Shown here in pieces: positions 11,453-20,662 of a stretch of 64,000 nt of DNA. The position numbers and the translations under genes are program-made. The stretch is from Bactrocera neohumeralis (lineage: Eukaryota > Arthropoda > Insecta > Diptera > Tephritidae). The stretch is from contig NW_026089624.1 in NCBI RefSeq assembly GCF_024586455.1, forward strand, positions 25,686,069-25,750,068, in the 5' to 3' direction. The notes below the pieces were generated by a model. That model was given only the letters and a program-made list of their open reading frames with translations, ran no database searches and had not been told where the DNA came from. Each line of letters starts with the position of its first letter. The first letter of the stretch is position 1.

Positions 11453-12409
11453 CTAATCTGCAGCGCTGTTTTCCCCTCGCTTTAGAAAAAACTTAAAGGG
11501 ACGCAGCTTAATGCCAGAAGGCCACACTGAAGAGGAGAAAACAGCATTAAAAAAAGATGGGGACACACCTAGCTTAAAGTTTATCCTCTTAAGAGTATTA
11601 ACATCGGTATCTTTCTTAATTAATTTATAACATAGAAGATGCTCTCTATCAACATTAGCATGTTTAACAACAAAAGATATAATATCTTCCTCCGTGACTG
11701 AGTTCTTAAAAGCAGATAAGTGAATCCATTTCTTGGGTATGACGACATCGAGATCAACATTGGCATTAACACCAACAACAGTTGAAGTGGCTGGGGACTT
11801 TTTGTTCTTAGTACTCACTTTTAACTTCAAATTTCTGTTAGCAGGAATTGAAGTAGAAGAGTTGTTTACAGAATCAACGGCGACAGAGTGAGCAGCATTG
11901 ACAGCGACAGATTGGCGAGCTGGTTTAGCAGCAGCTGTTGGATTGTTATTGGCTTTCGAGTGAGTGTTGATGTTCCTACCAACAGCATCAGCATATGTAT
12001 TGACATTATTATTAACAGCAGCAATAGAGCGAGCGGAACAAGCAGCAGACGGAGCAGCCGAGAGTGCTTTCGAATTAGCGGGAGCAAGATAATCCATACT
12101 CACACAATCAGTGGGAGCAGAAACAACAACTTTCGGCGACGGAGCATTTGTACTCGCAATAGTCGTAGAAGTAGAGATAGAGTTTGCAGTAGTTGAAGCT
12201 GCAGAGAGTACCTTCAGTGTAGCGGGAGCGAGATAGTTCTCACACACGTTATCAGCAGGAACAGCGGTGTTAGACGGAGCAGCGATTGTGGAGTCACTGG
12301 TAACAACAGCAGTCGCAGCAGTGAGAGTGGGGTTGGCAGCAGAGAAATTGACATTGTCGGACAATTTCTTATGCACAGTGCAGATCTCTGATTTGAGTTC
12401 GTTAAGCAT
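11453..12409 (-). CDS. LINE ORF1 (gag-like RNA-binding protein), 5' part uncertain
   Basis: The first Met is at 12407-12409. The frame stays open upstream to about 12506, and the family-like continuation (LEHNKENVVLNSL) is in another frame, which implies an indel near 12500 and a longer original N-terminus. From the N-terminus come a coiled-coil-like stretch (LNELKSEICTVHKKL), about 180 residues of A/S/T/N low-complexity linker, then a conserved block beginning PKKWIHLSAFKNSVTEEDI, typical of ORF1 C-terminal domains of insect CR1/jockey-like LINEs. The protein probably coats the element RNA. It ends with TAG at 11453, overlapping ORF2. Confidence 0.75.
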   Translation of the reverse strand: MLNELKSEICTVHKKLSDNVNFSAANPTLTAATAVVTSDSTIAAPSNTAVPADNVCENYLAPATLKVLSAASTTANSISTSTTIASTNAPSPKVVVSAPTDCVSMDYLAPANSKALSAAPSAACSARSIAAVNNNVNTYADAVGRNINTHSKANNNPTAAAKPARQSVAVNAAHSVAVDSVNNSSTSIPANRNLKLKVSTKNKKSPATSTVVGVNANVDLDVVIPKKWIHLSAFKNSVTEEDIISFVVKHANVDREHLLCYKLIKKDTDVNTLKRINFKLGVSPSFFNAVFSSSVWPSGIKLRPFKFFLKRGENSAAD

Positions 12410-12989
12410 AGCGGTTAACGATTTACGATCATCACATAATTGCTGTATTAACGCGAGCGCCTTCGTTTGTTCACTTCTCAGTGAACTTACTTCCCGTAAA
12501 GAGAATTAAGCACTACATTTTCTTTGTTATGCTCCAACAAAGGTTCAGCTATTTCACTATTCGAGTGTTCAGAATTTTGTTGTTGCGAACTTAAATTAAA
12601 AGTGCATTGAACTTCGCGCACTGATGGCGACGCAGGCGGCGAGCGAATGGAATTTCTCCGAACTACCGCGCAGCAATAAAAGGCTTTTTAGCAATCTAAT
12701 CAGCTACATCAGTGATAGATTCACGCACGACAAGTGAAATATTTGATTGCATTTATGGCAACCAATCTTGGGCTGAGCACGGTCAACTCTATGCCCGCAA
12801 ACACACGGCATTAATAGCGATAAAATAAAAAAACGCGGAGCAGAAAAAAATACGTCAGTACACGGCGACGACTCACTGCAATTTCAGCAAGTAACTTACT
12901 TCTGTAAACAAGTTTTGTTAACTTTATGGGATTTTGATCCATTGGTTGCACAGCTGCTGTCACATTTGGCGGCAAGAAATATGAAACTA

Positions 12990-13690
12990 TGTTGCCATCT
13001 TTGGCTCAGTCGGTGCATGCGCGGAGCAGTTATCGATAAGCAAAAAGAGCCTTCGGAGGCAAGTTATATGTAAACAAAAAAATATTTTAAAATTAAAGAA
13101 ATTAAAAGCAAAATTATTTCTTACTTCATTAATAAATATCTTTGAAACCAATTTCGAGACGTCATCCAAGCATTTTTGGAAAAGTTTGTAATGAAGATCC
13201 TTTTTTAGCTTTTCAATAACTAAGGGATTTTGCACAATAGCTAATTTGTGAGACCCATCAGCATTTGCGCGGAGCAACGATAAGCAAAAGAGCCTAAAAG
13301 TTATTTTTTTGAGAAAACTGGATGACCTTCTTTTAAAATTAAAGAAATTAAAAGCAAAAATTTAAATATCTTGTGAAACCAATCGTGAAAGATTCGAGAC
13401 GTCATCCAAGCATTTTTGGAAAAGTTGTAATGAAGTGGATTTTTAAAACCTTTTTCCTGGGATTTTTAGCTTTTCCAAGGGCAGAGACCCATCAGCATTT
13501 GAACATAAAAATTGAAATTTTATCTGGTAGGAGACATATGTTTTATCTGGTAGGAAACGATAAAATAATCCGGTTTCGTCCACATTATATAATTGCGACT
13601 CTATTAACCCCATCTCAGTGACTTTTGCACGGAATCTGTGAATAAATGGAGTGATGGAGGCAATATCACTAGAAAGAATCTCGCCACCAA
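12990..13690 (-). pseudogene. Tigger DDE catalytic region with internal duplication
   Basis: Read on the minus strand, NVDETGLFYRFL (first catalytic Asp, near 13575) is followed by NADGS at about 13495. A second copy of NADGSHKLAI lies near 13243, then LFLLIDNCSAHA (second Asp, near 13030). Words such as GAGACGTCATCCAAGCATTT and GGAGCA-CGATAAGCAAA occur twice (13018-13230 and 13255-13430), showing a ~230-250-bp tandem duplication with several indels. The third Asp is lost at the LINE junction. The region has no long ORF and is clearly non-functional. Confidence 0.8.
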
Positions 13691-13693
13691 TTT

Positions 13694-14105
13694 TTAAAAA
13701 CGGATGCCGTGTCGCTTTTTAAATTTAGTAAACCATCCATCGCTTGCTCGGAATGCATTTTTATTTTTATCGGGGTATTCTTCACCAAAAATTTGTTTAG
13801 CTTTTTCCTTTAATATTGTTGCTGTCAATGTACACTTCCTTTCGCGTTGTTTTAAAAACCACTCATAAAGACGACTTTCCATTTTCGGATATTCGGCACT
13901 ATGCACAGTTTTATTTGATGCTTCCTGATAAGTGTTGGAAACAGCATTTAATATAGATGACCTATTTGACTTGATATAGCTGATAGCAGATTTGCTCACG
14001 TTGAAATCTAGCGCTAGACGATTCCCTTGAACACCTTTGTCCAGCTTTTCTAATATCTTTACTTTGGTTTCCAAAGATAAAGTGTTTTTTACGTTTATTT
14101 GACAT
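13694..14105 (-). pseudogene. Tigger/pogo CENP-B-type DNA-binding domain
   Basis: The frame starts MSNKRKK at about 14105 and, after a one-base shift near 14074, reads LETKVKILEKLDKG...SAISYIKSNR. This is the psq/CENP-B helix-turn-helix. A second HTH_CENPB-type domain follows with KMESRLYEWFLKQRERKCT, ILKEKAKQIF and AFRASDGWFTKFKKRHGI. This tandem HTH layout is diagnostic of Tigger/jerky transposases. It would bind the element's ends, where the repeated GAAATTAGAAC motif occurs. Confidence 0.85.
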
Positions 14106-14199
14106 TTTTGGTAAGTTATTTTTAGTTTTCGGTAGAGTCTCGCAAAATATGTCCACGCGTATCAAATTTCACTTACGAATGACAAAAACACCAAAAATA

Positions 14200-14462
14200 T
14201 GGCAAAACAAAAACTAAAATATAACTTGGGGATTCCCCTTTCTATTTTACATTTGTTCAGTAATATAAAAACCAAGAATGGGAATTCCCCTGTGTTAAAA
14301 ATGAAAAAAAAATCTCAGAAATTAGGAAAATAAGGCAAAACAAAAACTAAAATATAACTTGGGGATTCCCCTTTCTATTTTACATTTGTTCAATAAAATA
14401 AAAATCAAGAATGGGAATTCCCTTGTGTTAAAAATGAAAAAAAAGCTCTCAGAAATTAGAAC
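14200..14462. repeat. 133-bp tandem duplication in the Tigger 5' region
   Basis: A segment containing ATAACTTGGGGATTCCCCTT (from 14221) recurs 133 bp later (from 14354). Both copies end in GTTAAAAATGAAAAAAAA and CTCAGAAATTAG. There are few differences between copies. Confidence 0.85.
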
Positions 14463-14642
14463 CTCAAGTTCTAATTTCAGAGCGGTCAATGCAAACAAAA
14501 AATGGTTGTGTTTAAAATAAAAAAAATGCTCAGAAATTAGAACTTCAAGTTCTAAATTCAGAGCGTCCAATGCATTAAAAACTCTGGTTCTAATTTCTGG
14601 ATGTTCTAATTTCTGAGAGTTCTAATTTGTGAGCGTCTACTG
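14452..14642. promoter_or_regulatory. Subterminal repeats of the Tigger element (candidate transposase sites)
   Basis: The 11-mer GAAATTAGAAC or its complement occurs exactly at 14452, 14468, 14533, 14587 and 14603, and with one mismatch near 14549 and 14619. At the other end of the element it occurs at 7491 and 7585. Two pairs form short palindromes. Clustered, oriented repeats near both termini fit transposase binding sites; the function is inference. Confidence 0.6.
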
Positions 14643-14779
14643 TATTGACAAGAATGTTGCGTTGTGCAACTGTCACAGCAAAAGACATAAAATGTTCTCT
14701 ACGTAAAGCAATAAAGGTCGCCAAAAAGTATGCTATTTTTTTTATTAATAAACACTTGGTTTTAAAAAGTAATATTCGG

Positions 14780-14876
14780 CTAAAAATTCGGTTTTTTTGG
14801 CCGAAGCCGAATGCACAGCCGAATGCATTTTCGAAGCCGAATGTTCGGCAAACCGAAGCCGAACCTTCGGTCGGGC
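14780..14876 (-). repeat. hAT terminus with CGAA/TTCGG subterminal repeats
   Basis: On the minus strand the end reads TAGAGCCCGACCGAAGGTTC, followed by repeated TTCGGCTTCGG/GCATTCGGC words to about 14780. hAT elements commonly start TAGAG/CAGGG and carry such short repeats. The terminus abuts X sequence: the word GATGATTCATTA is shared with the uninterrupted X copy at 34816. Confidence 0.7.
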
Positions 14877-14879
14877 TCT

Positions 14880-15862
14880 AATAATGAATCATCATTTTTA
14901 AGTTTTTCTTTAAGATTTTTTCTATAAATTTTCATTCTTTTCGCATTTTTTAAACGTTCTATTTGTGTTAAGTTTTCACTGAATTGTATTTTTTTGCGAT
15001 ATTTTCGAATACGCTCTGCACCCGTTTTCATTTTTTCAACTGTTACGTTGAAAACTATTAAATATTATTATTTATTATACTGTAAAGAGACAATATTGTG
15101 TGTATTATTAAATATTATACTGTAAACAAACAATTATCTGTGGTACCAATATGCCGATAATCTAAAGTGACACTGAAAGATAATTGCAAAGGATTCAAAC
15201 GAAACCAAAGGCGAGACAACTTGAAATTTACCGTTTAAAAAATAATCGCTAATCGGTACGATTATAGTAGGCTAAGAATAGTAAGCGAAGAATAGATTTA
15301 AGAAGCGAAGTGATAAGAAAACAGAATAAAAATTGCAAAGGTTTCTATTGTAATTTTTGTGAGAACTCAAATCGTTACGCACGCCACAGAAATGAATATG
15401 CTGTAATTTTTTGGTTTTTAATTGTAGAATAAAATTTTTTTTCTTAAAAGCAGGATATTTATTTAAATTAAAATTATTGATTTTCCGTTACGCACGCTAC
15501 AACGCATTTACCTAGCATTTCATACCAAATTTTAATGTTTCCAGAAAAGTAAACGAAATTTTTTTTTTACGAATTTTAAGGAGAATTGAGTGAATAACAA
15601 TATGGCTTTCGATTGGACCATCTATGTTAATACTAAAGCAATGATGAACACGTAAAAAATTTCACTTTTTTTGTATAACACCTGAAAAGACCTGAGGTAG
15701 GGTAGGATTTGGTAATAATTTTTGTATTAATCATCATCGAAAATTCTTTTTTATAAATTTATAAAATTGGATATCTATTCTAATGCTCCATTAAAAAAAG
15801 ATTAGGTTGGATTATGTTCAAATATTTTTGGTTGGTAGACAGTTTCTGGGATATGCCCATAT
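14880..15862 (-). mobile_element. 5' part of transposon X (truncated by hAT)
   Basis: Read on the minus strand this is the 5' flank and first ~50 codons of the same element found in plus orientation at 33808-34830. It starts at 15862 (ATGGGCATATCCCAGAAAC-like end), contains two GCGTGCGTAACG motifs (near 15375 and 15487), and has a start codon at 15029-15031 opening MKTGAERIRKYRKK. The frame is intact here, whereas the other copy has lost one A. Coding sequence stops after NDDSL where the hAT terminus begins. Confidence 0.8.
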
Positions 15863-15889
15863 ACGTGTTTACAATTATATAGGGTAGTT

Positions 15890-16535
15890 TTACATTTTGT
15901 TAGTGTTACATTTGATAAAAATGTACAGCGAATTTGCAATTGTAAATATGCAAGACCATTTGCATCAGATTGTGAATTGCCCTAATATGAATTTGCTACA
16001 AATAATAATATTTCTCCGAATAATGATATTCCTGGTCGTTTATCGGTCGAACCAATGGAAATTGAAAATTTTCAATTAGCAGCCGAAGAAAACTACCCTA
16101 TGTAATTGTAAACACGTATATAAGGAAATTAAGGTTCATTGTAGATACAGGAGAGGAATTTAGTGTAATAAAAATCAAGTGTAACACTAACAAAATGTAC
16201 AGCGAATTTGCAATTGCAAATATGCAAGACCATTTGCACCAGATTGTGAATTGCTCTAATATGAATTTGCTACAAATAATAATATTTCTCCGAATAATGA
16301 TATTCCTGGTCGTTTATCGGTCGAACTAATGGGAATTCGAAATTTTCAATTAGCAGCCGAAGAAAACAACCCTAAATAATTGTAAACACGTATATAAGGA
16401 AATTAAGGTTCATTGTAGATACAGGAGCGGAATTTAGTGTAATAAATATCAAGTGTAACACTAACAAAATGTACAGCGAATTTGACATTGCAAATATGCA
16501 AGACCATTTGCACCAGATTGTGAATTGCCCTATTG
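15890..16535 (+). repeat. ~277-bp tandem repeat of a Gypsy gag/protease junction
   Basis: Two full units and one partial unit start at ATGTACAGCGAATTTG (15918, 16196, 16469). Each full unit encodes PMEIENFQLAAEEN (gag tail) and, after a frame change, RFIVDTGAEFSVI, the retropepsin active-site motif (DTGA in the second unit, changed in the first). The source is therefore an LTR-retrotransposon gag-protease boundary. Tandem copies of such a junction are not a normal element structure and indicate local duplication. Confidence 0.75.
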
Positions 16536-16837
16536 ATTTTGTGAAAAAAAATTTTCGTCCACTATTTTGAGTATTAGAAGTAAACCTCGACTGTAGTGAA
16601 CTACTGGGTTTGGGTATAAGTTATTCTTTTTCTGCTGTCCATATTGCTGTAGAAGTCGTTCATTATTGCTGTTATTGTTATAGTGGTGTCCTCCGCCAAC
16701 GCTATTGTTGTAGGGTTCACCGCAGTTTTTGTATTTGTAATTTTGTCCATTACTATTACTATTGTTGTAAAACTGATCTGCAATCGAATATCTATTTATT
16801 GTTTTGCTATTTTGTTGGTCATATATATTAGTATTCT

Positions 16838-17060
16838 TCTTCTTCTCCTTTATTGGCGTAGACACCGCTTACGCGATTACAGCCGAGTTAACAACAGCGC
16901 GCCAGTCGTTTCTTCTTTTCGCTACGTGGCGCCAATTGGATATTCCAAGCGAAGCCAGGTCCTTCTCCGCTTGGTCCTTCCAACGGAGTGGAGGTCTTCC
17001 TCTTCCTTTGCTTCTCCCGGCAGGTACTGCGCCCAATACTTTCAGAGCTGTTGTTAACTC
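16838..17060 (-). mobile_element. RTE 3'-end fragment
   Basis: It matches the 3' end of the intact RTE copy (47257-47465) almost base for base, including the GAAGAAGAA-like 3' tail on the minus strand and the codons for the C-terminal RT tail. It is truncated on its 5' side near 17050, where it repeats the GTTAACTCG word. Confidence 0.88.
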
Positions 17061-17276
17061 GCCTATAATATTTTACTATGTCGTTTAAATAATGCATTGT
17101 GTTTTACTGAAAATAAGATAACTGGAATTAATTGTGAAAGTAATGGTAGAAAAGCTCTCAAATACGGTTTACCAGAGCCAGTTAAAAGTATTATAGTAAG
17201 TCGAAATCCCAAAGATTTAAAATATGCTTATGATATTATAAAATCAAATGGGTATTTAAATTATAATAATCGATAG

Positions 17277-17745
17277 GAGGATGGAGTCATGTGTAGAAGT
17301 TTACGCCAGTGAGGAAAGTTCTCTGATCGCCATTCACTTGGAAGTGGCAAGAAACAATTCTTTTACATATGACTCAAGCAGCTCACGACTTCCGGCCACT
17401 CCCAATGAAAGGAAGCAACAAGCTTTCATTGGGAGTGGCCGGAAGTCGTGAGCTGCTTGAGTCATATGTAAAAGAATTGTTTCTTGCCACTTCCGCGGAT
17501 GAGAGACCTTTTGACGACGACCATGGCAAACGAAATAAGAACTACGATTTGAGGGCATGCACCTGGATCAGCTGATTGATGTCCTCCTGAAAATAAAGGC
17601 TGACATCACTGCCGTTCAACAAATGCGATGAACGGGACAAGCAGGTCCTTGTGTTGTTTACTACAGTGGTCATATAAAGGAGCGCAAGTTTGATGTGGGA
17701 TTCGTGGTGGGAGAGAAACTCCGTCGCCGAGTACTATCATAAACT
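17277..17745 (+). mobile_element. RTE 5'-end fragment with inverted duplication
   Basis: 17340-17494 is a palindrome built from the RTE 5' UTR. The following 17495-17745 matches the start of the endonuclease ORF (FDDDHGKRNK-YDLRACTW) in plus orientation, with a deletion inside the next codons and stops. The preceding 17277-17339 corresponds to the RTE UTR in antisense. With the fragment at 16838-17060 it represents one former RTE insertion split by inversion. Confidence 0.85.
17340..17494. repeat. Perfect inverted repeat: two 72-bp arms, 11-bp spacer
   Basis: Arm 17340-17411 is the exact reverse complement of arm 17423-17494; the spacer is GAAGCAACAAG. The arm sequence occurs only once in the intact RTE copy (about 50385-50440), so the palindrome arose after or during insertion. 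No base differs between the arms. Confidence 0.97.
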
Positions 17746-18099
17746 TATTAAGTTTATTAGAAAAATTTTCTATTGTTGAATCGCAACGACAGGACCTTAT
17801 TTCATCGAGTAATTCATCAACCGAATTTTTTTCTCCATGGTTATCAATTAATACTTTTTTAAGCAAAGGCCAAGTATCAACATTAGCATTGATTAGTAAT
17901 GATCGTCTTGCATTGCCAACGATTTTATCTTTTCTATTTCCCATTGGTAAATTTTTAAAATCTACTGGGATCATGGAATCAATTCGTTCTATAAACCCTA
18001 ACAAAGAATTTTCATTACCATCATATGGTAGTATGCTAGAAAGATTAGTTGAAATAAGTTTAAATTTAGCATTAATATCTAAGTTGTTCATTTTGACTG

Positions 18100-19320
18100 T
18101 GAGTTTTTGTACAGTGTTATCAAGAGTATTCCCGTGCGGTGTTGTTGCAATATTTATATTACTGCTGCTTTTTCTTCTTCTTGTTGGCGTTTAGTTGTTG
18201 CAGTTGAATATGCAATTTTGTGGTTGAAATGCTGTTTTTATATATACCTGCTGTAATGATGCTTTTTGTAGTCAAATGTTCCGGTCTGTCCAAAACGACG
18301 AAAATGTTGTTTTTTCCTTTTTCAAGGTGACCTTTTACGTATTCATCAAAGAGAAAATGTTGTTGCAAATTTTTTCTTATTAGAATCGCTATCGCTTAAC
18401 TTCTTTTACTTGTCCTTGAGGTGACCTTTATATAATTTGAAGGTGACCTTAATTTTTATTTATTATTACTTTAGCTTAATTTTTGCAACCCAATAAATTA
18501 ACTTCAGAGTTTCCTTAAATTCATTATATCTCTGATTTTGTTGCTTTTACGCACTTTGAGTATTCAAAAATGTTTATAACTTTTATAAATTCAGGTTTTC
18601 TTTAAAAGTCTTCACAATTTTTTGTTTTTAAACATTGTGTGTGTCTTTTCTTAACATTCACAGCACTTTTTGCTCTCAAAATCTCTCTTGTTTGAAGTAT
18701 TTAACTACAAATTTAACTTTTTATTTTCCAGCGTTTTAAGTTCGCTTCGGACTGCGCCATTAATAAGTCCGTTCTTTTCGAATGTAACTTTATTAATTAA
18801 TTGCAATTTCCAATCCTTACAGCTAGGAAGTTAACATAATGTATGCGAGCTTAAAACTAATGAGTGCAAATGTTTATTGTTGTTGTTATTATTATTTAAG
18901 AGAAAGAGAGAATTTAGTTTAAGAAAAATCAATTAGCAAGTATGGAAATTATGAAATGAGAAAAAGAGATATGAGAGGATAAGTAGGACAGATAAAGAAA
19001 GAATGAAGAGAGAAGTGTATGTTGTTGGTAGTGGGAGTATTGGTATGTATATGACTGTATTATAGATTTTATACTGTAATATGTAAACCCGTAGCATTTA
19101 CATATATATGTGCATATACTATTGAGGCTATGAAATTAATACGCTAACTTTGTAGTTTCAATATACATATGTATGGATAAAAACAGGGATATGCGCTTTT
19201 GTCGCCAATTTTTCTTCCCACCTTCAAGGTTCCCTGCTGTTTATGGGCTTCTGGCGTGTGTTCTTATTTATTATGCTTTTTGTTTTCGCGCCCGCTTATT
19301 TATTGTATTTATGTACTACT
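18100..19320. other. Non-coding spacer, probable LTR-element leader
   Basis: No protein of a known family is visible. It lies upstream of the gag start (minus strand) and may contain that element's leader and LTR, but no second LTR copy exists to define it. It contains three copies of AGGTGACCTT (18325, 18419, 18441). Confidence 0.45.
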
Positions 19321-20390
19321 CATCAGAAACTCGATATAAATGAACTGTGGGGCGGAATTTCAAGTCCCTTACGTACAGCTGAAAACGAAACCAATGGCTT
19401 TCGGAAAAGGTAAAAGAACAGTTGATGCGATAAGGATTGCAGTGTCGCAGTGAAGAGATGACAGACGGATATAGGAAAGATACCGAGAGTTGAAGAGGGA
19501 AGCAAGACACATTCGCAGATAAAAGTAAAGAGATGCCGTAATTAGTGAGTACAAAGAACTTGACAAGCTGGCCGACAAGGTTTATGCTTGAAAATTCGGC
19601 GGGAAGGTGCGGCGACTAACAGAAGGTTTCCAGGGAGCACACTCTTGTAGAACCTCCAAAGGTGATCTAGTGACTGATGCCCAGAGCATACTGAAAGCAT
19701 AAGCAGAACATTATAGTGGCGGGACCGATGGATTGCCCACTGAACTATTAAAATACTGCGGCGAAGAACTGACAAGGAGCATATATCAGCTTCTTTGTAG
19801 AATATGGTCGGAAAAAAGCATACTCAATGATTGGAATTTAAGTCTGCTACAATGCCGTGGGATAAGCCTCCTAAACATCGCATATAAGGTTCTATTAAGC
19901 GTAACGTGTGAAAGATTAAAGCCCATCGTCAACAATTTGATTGGACCTCGAAAGTCAACAACAGATTAGATATTCACCATGCGCCATACCTTGGAAAAGA
20001 CCCGTGAAAAGAGGATGAACACACAGCACAAAAAGGAAATGCATATATGCCGCAATGTTTGAATTCGGTATCCCCGCAAAATACAGCAGTCTTTATTAGT
20101 GCGACTTTGGCCTCGAAACTCAACAATTGAGCAGATATTCACCATGTGCCATATCTTGAAAAAGACCCGTGAAGAGAGGTCACACAGCACGAAAGGAACT
20201 GTCTTTATGCCGCAATGTTTTAATTCGGTATCCCCGCAAAATACGGCCGTACAAGCTGACGTTGAGCAATTCCGAAGCTCCGTTCACATCGGGAAGGACC
20301 TCTCCGATCCGTTCGATACAAACGAGGTTTCAAACAGGGCGACTCCCTTTCATTTGACTTTTTCAATCTACTTGTTTAAATGAGCTAAGC
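19320..20390 (+). pseudogene. RTE retrotransposon relic, strongly decayed
   Basis: Plus-strand remnants follow the order of the intact copy. They run from the endonuclease C-terminus (words such as ELWGGISSPLRTA, then DKLADKV), through the linker GAHSCRTSKGDLVTDAQSIL (19634-19697), then RT (PTELLKYCGEELTRSIYQLL at 19733, GISLLNIAYKVLLSV), and on to IGKDLSDPFDT and the downstream RT block at 20290-20380. Many indels and stops are present. The linker here keeps seven bases (AAAGGTG) that the otherwise better copy at 48.95 kb lacks. Confidence 0.85.
19947..20265 (+). repeat. Tandem duplication inside the RTE relic
   Basis: The segment CTCGAAA-TCAACAA...GATATTCACCATG...CCCCGCAAAATAC occurs at 19947-20085 and again at 20112-20250, with about 10-15% differences. 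The intact RTE has it once. Confidence 0.8.
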
Positions 20391-20662
20391 CCAGCGCCCA
20401 AACAAAGTGCAGTGACACAAAAGAAATAAAAAAACAGAATAAAACCATATGTAATTACATATATAAAGAACAAAAAATCATAACTTAACCATATATACGT
20501 ATGGATATATGTATGTACTATATCTCAGTGTACTATATCTCCGTGAGGTGACAAAAAATGTGAAAAGAGTGGGAAGAAACTAAAAACAGCACATAAACCG
20601 GGCGTGAAACCTCCAAACTAAAAATATATATAATATATAAACAAGAAACATACATACGAGCG
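20391..20662. other. Non-coding spacer
   Basis: AT-rich with TATA/CATA simple repeats; nothing recognised. It borders the left LTR of the errantivirus-type element. Confidence 0.5.

Larger units (their letters stand above)
8429..12985 (-). mobile_element. CR1/jockey-superfamily LINE, near full length
   Basis: Two ORFs (ORF1 11453-12409, ORF2 8553-11447) lie on the minus strand. A 5' untranslated region of about 570 bp (12410-12985) precedes them, and a 3' tail of AATA repeats (8429-8448) abuts Tigger coding sequence. The insertion lies inside the Tigger transposase. I could not find a clear target-site duplication, perhaps because target sequence is missing. Related scraps occur at 27795-27955 and 51827-52245. 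Confidence 0.85.
7478..14642 (-). mobile_element. Tigger/pogo-type element with TIRs and TA target duplications
   Basis: Left end CAGTAGACGCTCGGAAATTA (from 7478) and right end, read on the minus strand, CAGTAGACGCTCACAAATTA (from 14642) are ~24-bp TIRs with two mismatches. Each is flanked by TA (7476-7477 and 14643-14644), as expected for pogo/Tigger elements. Inside are a CENP-B-type DNA-binding domain (13694-14105), DDE fragments (13000-13600) and a C-terminal region (7862-8428), all on the minus strand. A LINE separates the last two. The 3' untranslated part (7500-7860) contains a partial, internally deleted duplicate of 7818-8240. Confidence 0.85.
5865..14876 (-). mobile_element. hAT transposon with BED finger, carrying nested insertions
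   Basis: A BED-type hAT transposase (5865-7376) lies left of the Tigger element. A hAT-like terminus, reading TAGAGCCCGACCGAAGG on the minus strand from 14876, lies to its right, next to CGAA/TTCGG-rich subterminal repeats. Removing the Tigger insertion (7478-14642, with one TA) joins the two parts into one element in a consistent orientation. The right terminus interrupts the X element at 14880. The hAT left end and the C-terminal dimerisation domain are missing; the RTE fragment at 5230-5868 sits where they should be. Confidence 0.7.
16530..18100 (-). pseudogene. Gypsy-type gag, scrambled by inversion and RTE insertion
   Basis: The gag N-terminal part is on the minus strand (17755-18091, starting MNNLDINAKFKL, with FIERIDSMIP and VDELLDEIRSCR). 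A middle part, KYGLPEPVKSIIVSRNPKDL, is on the plus strand at 17100-17275. An Asn-rich C-terminal part (16530-16815, with YKNCGEPYNN) is on the minus strand again. RTE fragments occupy 16838-17060 (minus) and 17277-17745 (plus). The arrangement is explained by RTE insertion into a minus-strand gag and later inversion of about 17065-17750. No intact zinc knuckle was seen. Confidence 0.7.

Noticed and set aside
11440..11520. A defined -1 ribosomal frameshift site between LINE ORF1 and ORF2
   Set aside because: ORF2 overlaps ORF1 in the -1 frame, but no canonical X-XXY-YYZ slippery heptamer in the zero frame was found, so the mechanism is left open.
11888..12509. Plus-strand Ser/Arg-rich ORFs resembling SR proteins
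   Set aside because: They are the antisense of the A/S/T/N-rich LINE ORF1 and owe their composition to it.
16683..17097. Plus-strand ORFs of about 70-125 aa
   Set aside because: They are antisense to the RTE 3' end and the Asn-rich gag fragment.
17340..17494. A transcription terminator or CRISPR-like repeat
   Set aside because: The palindrome is made of RTE UTR sequence in a eukaryotic TE context; no spacer array exists.
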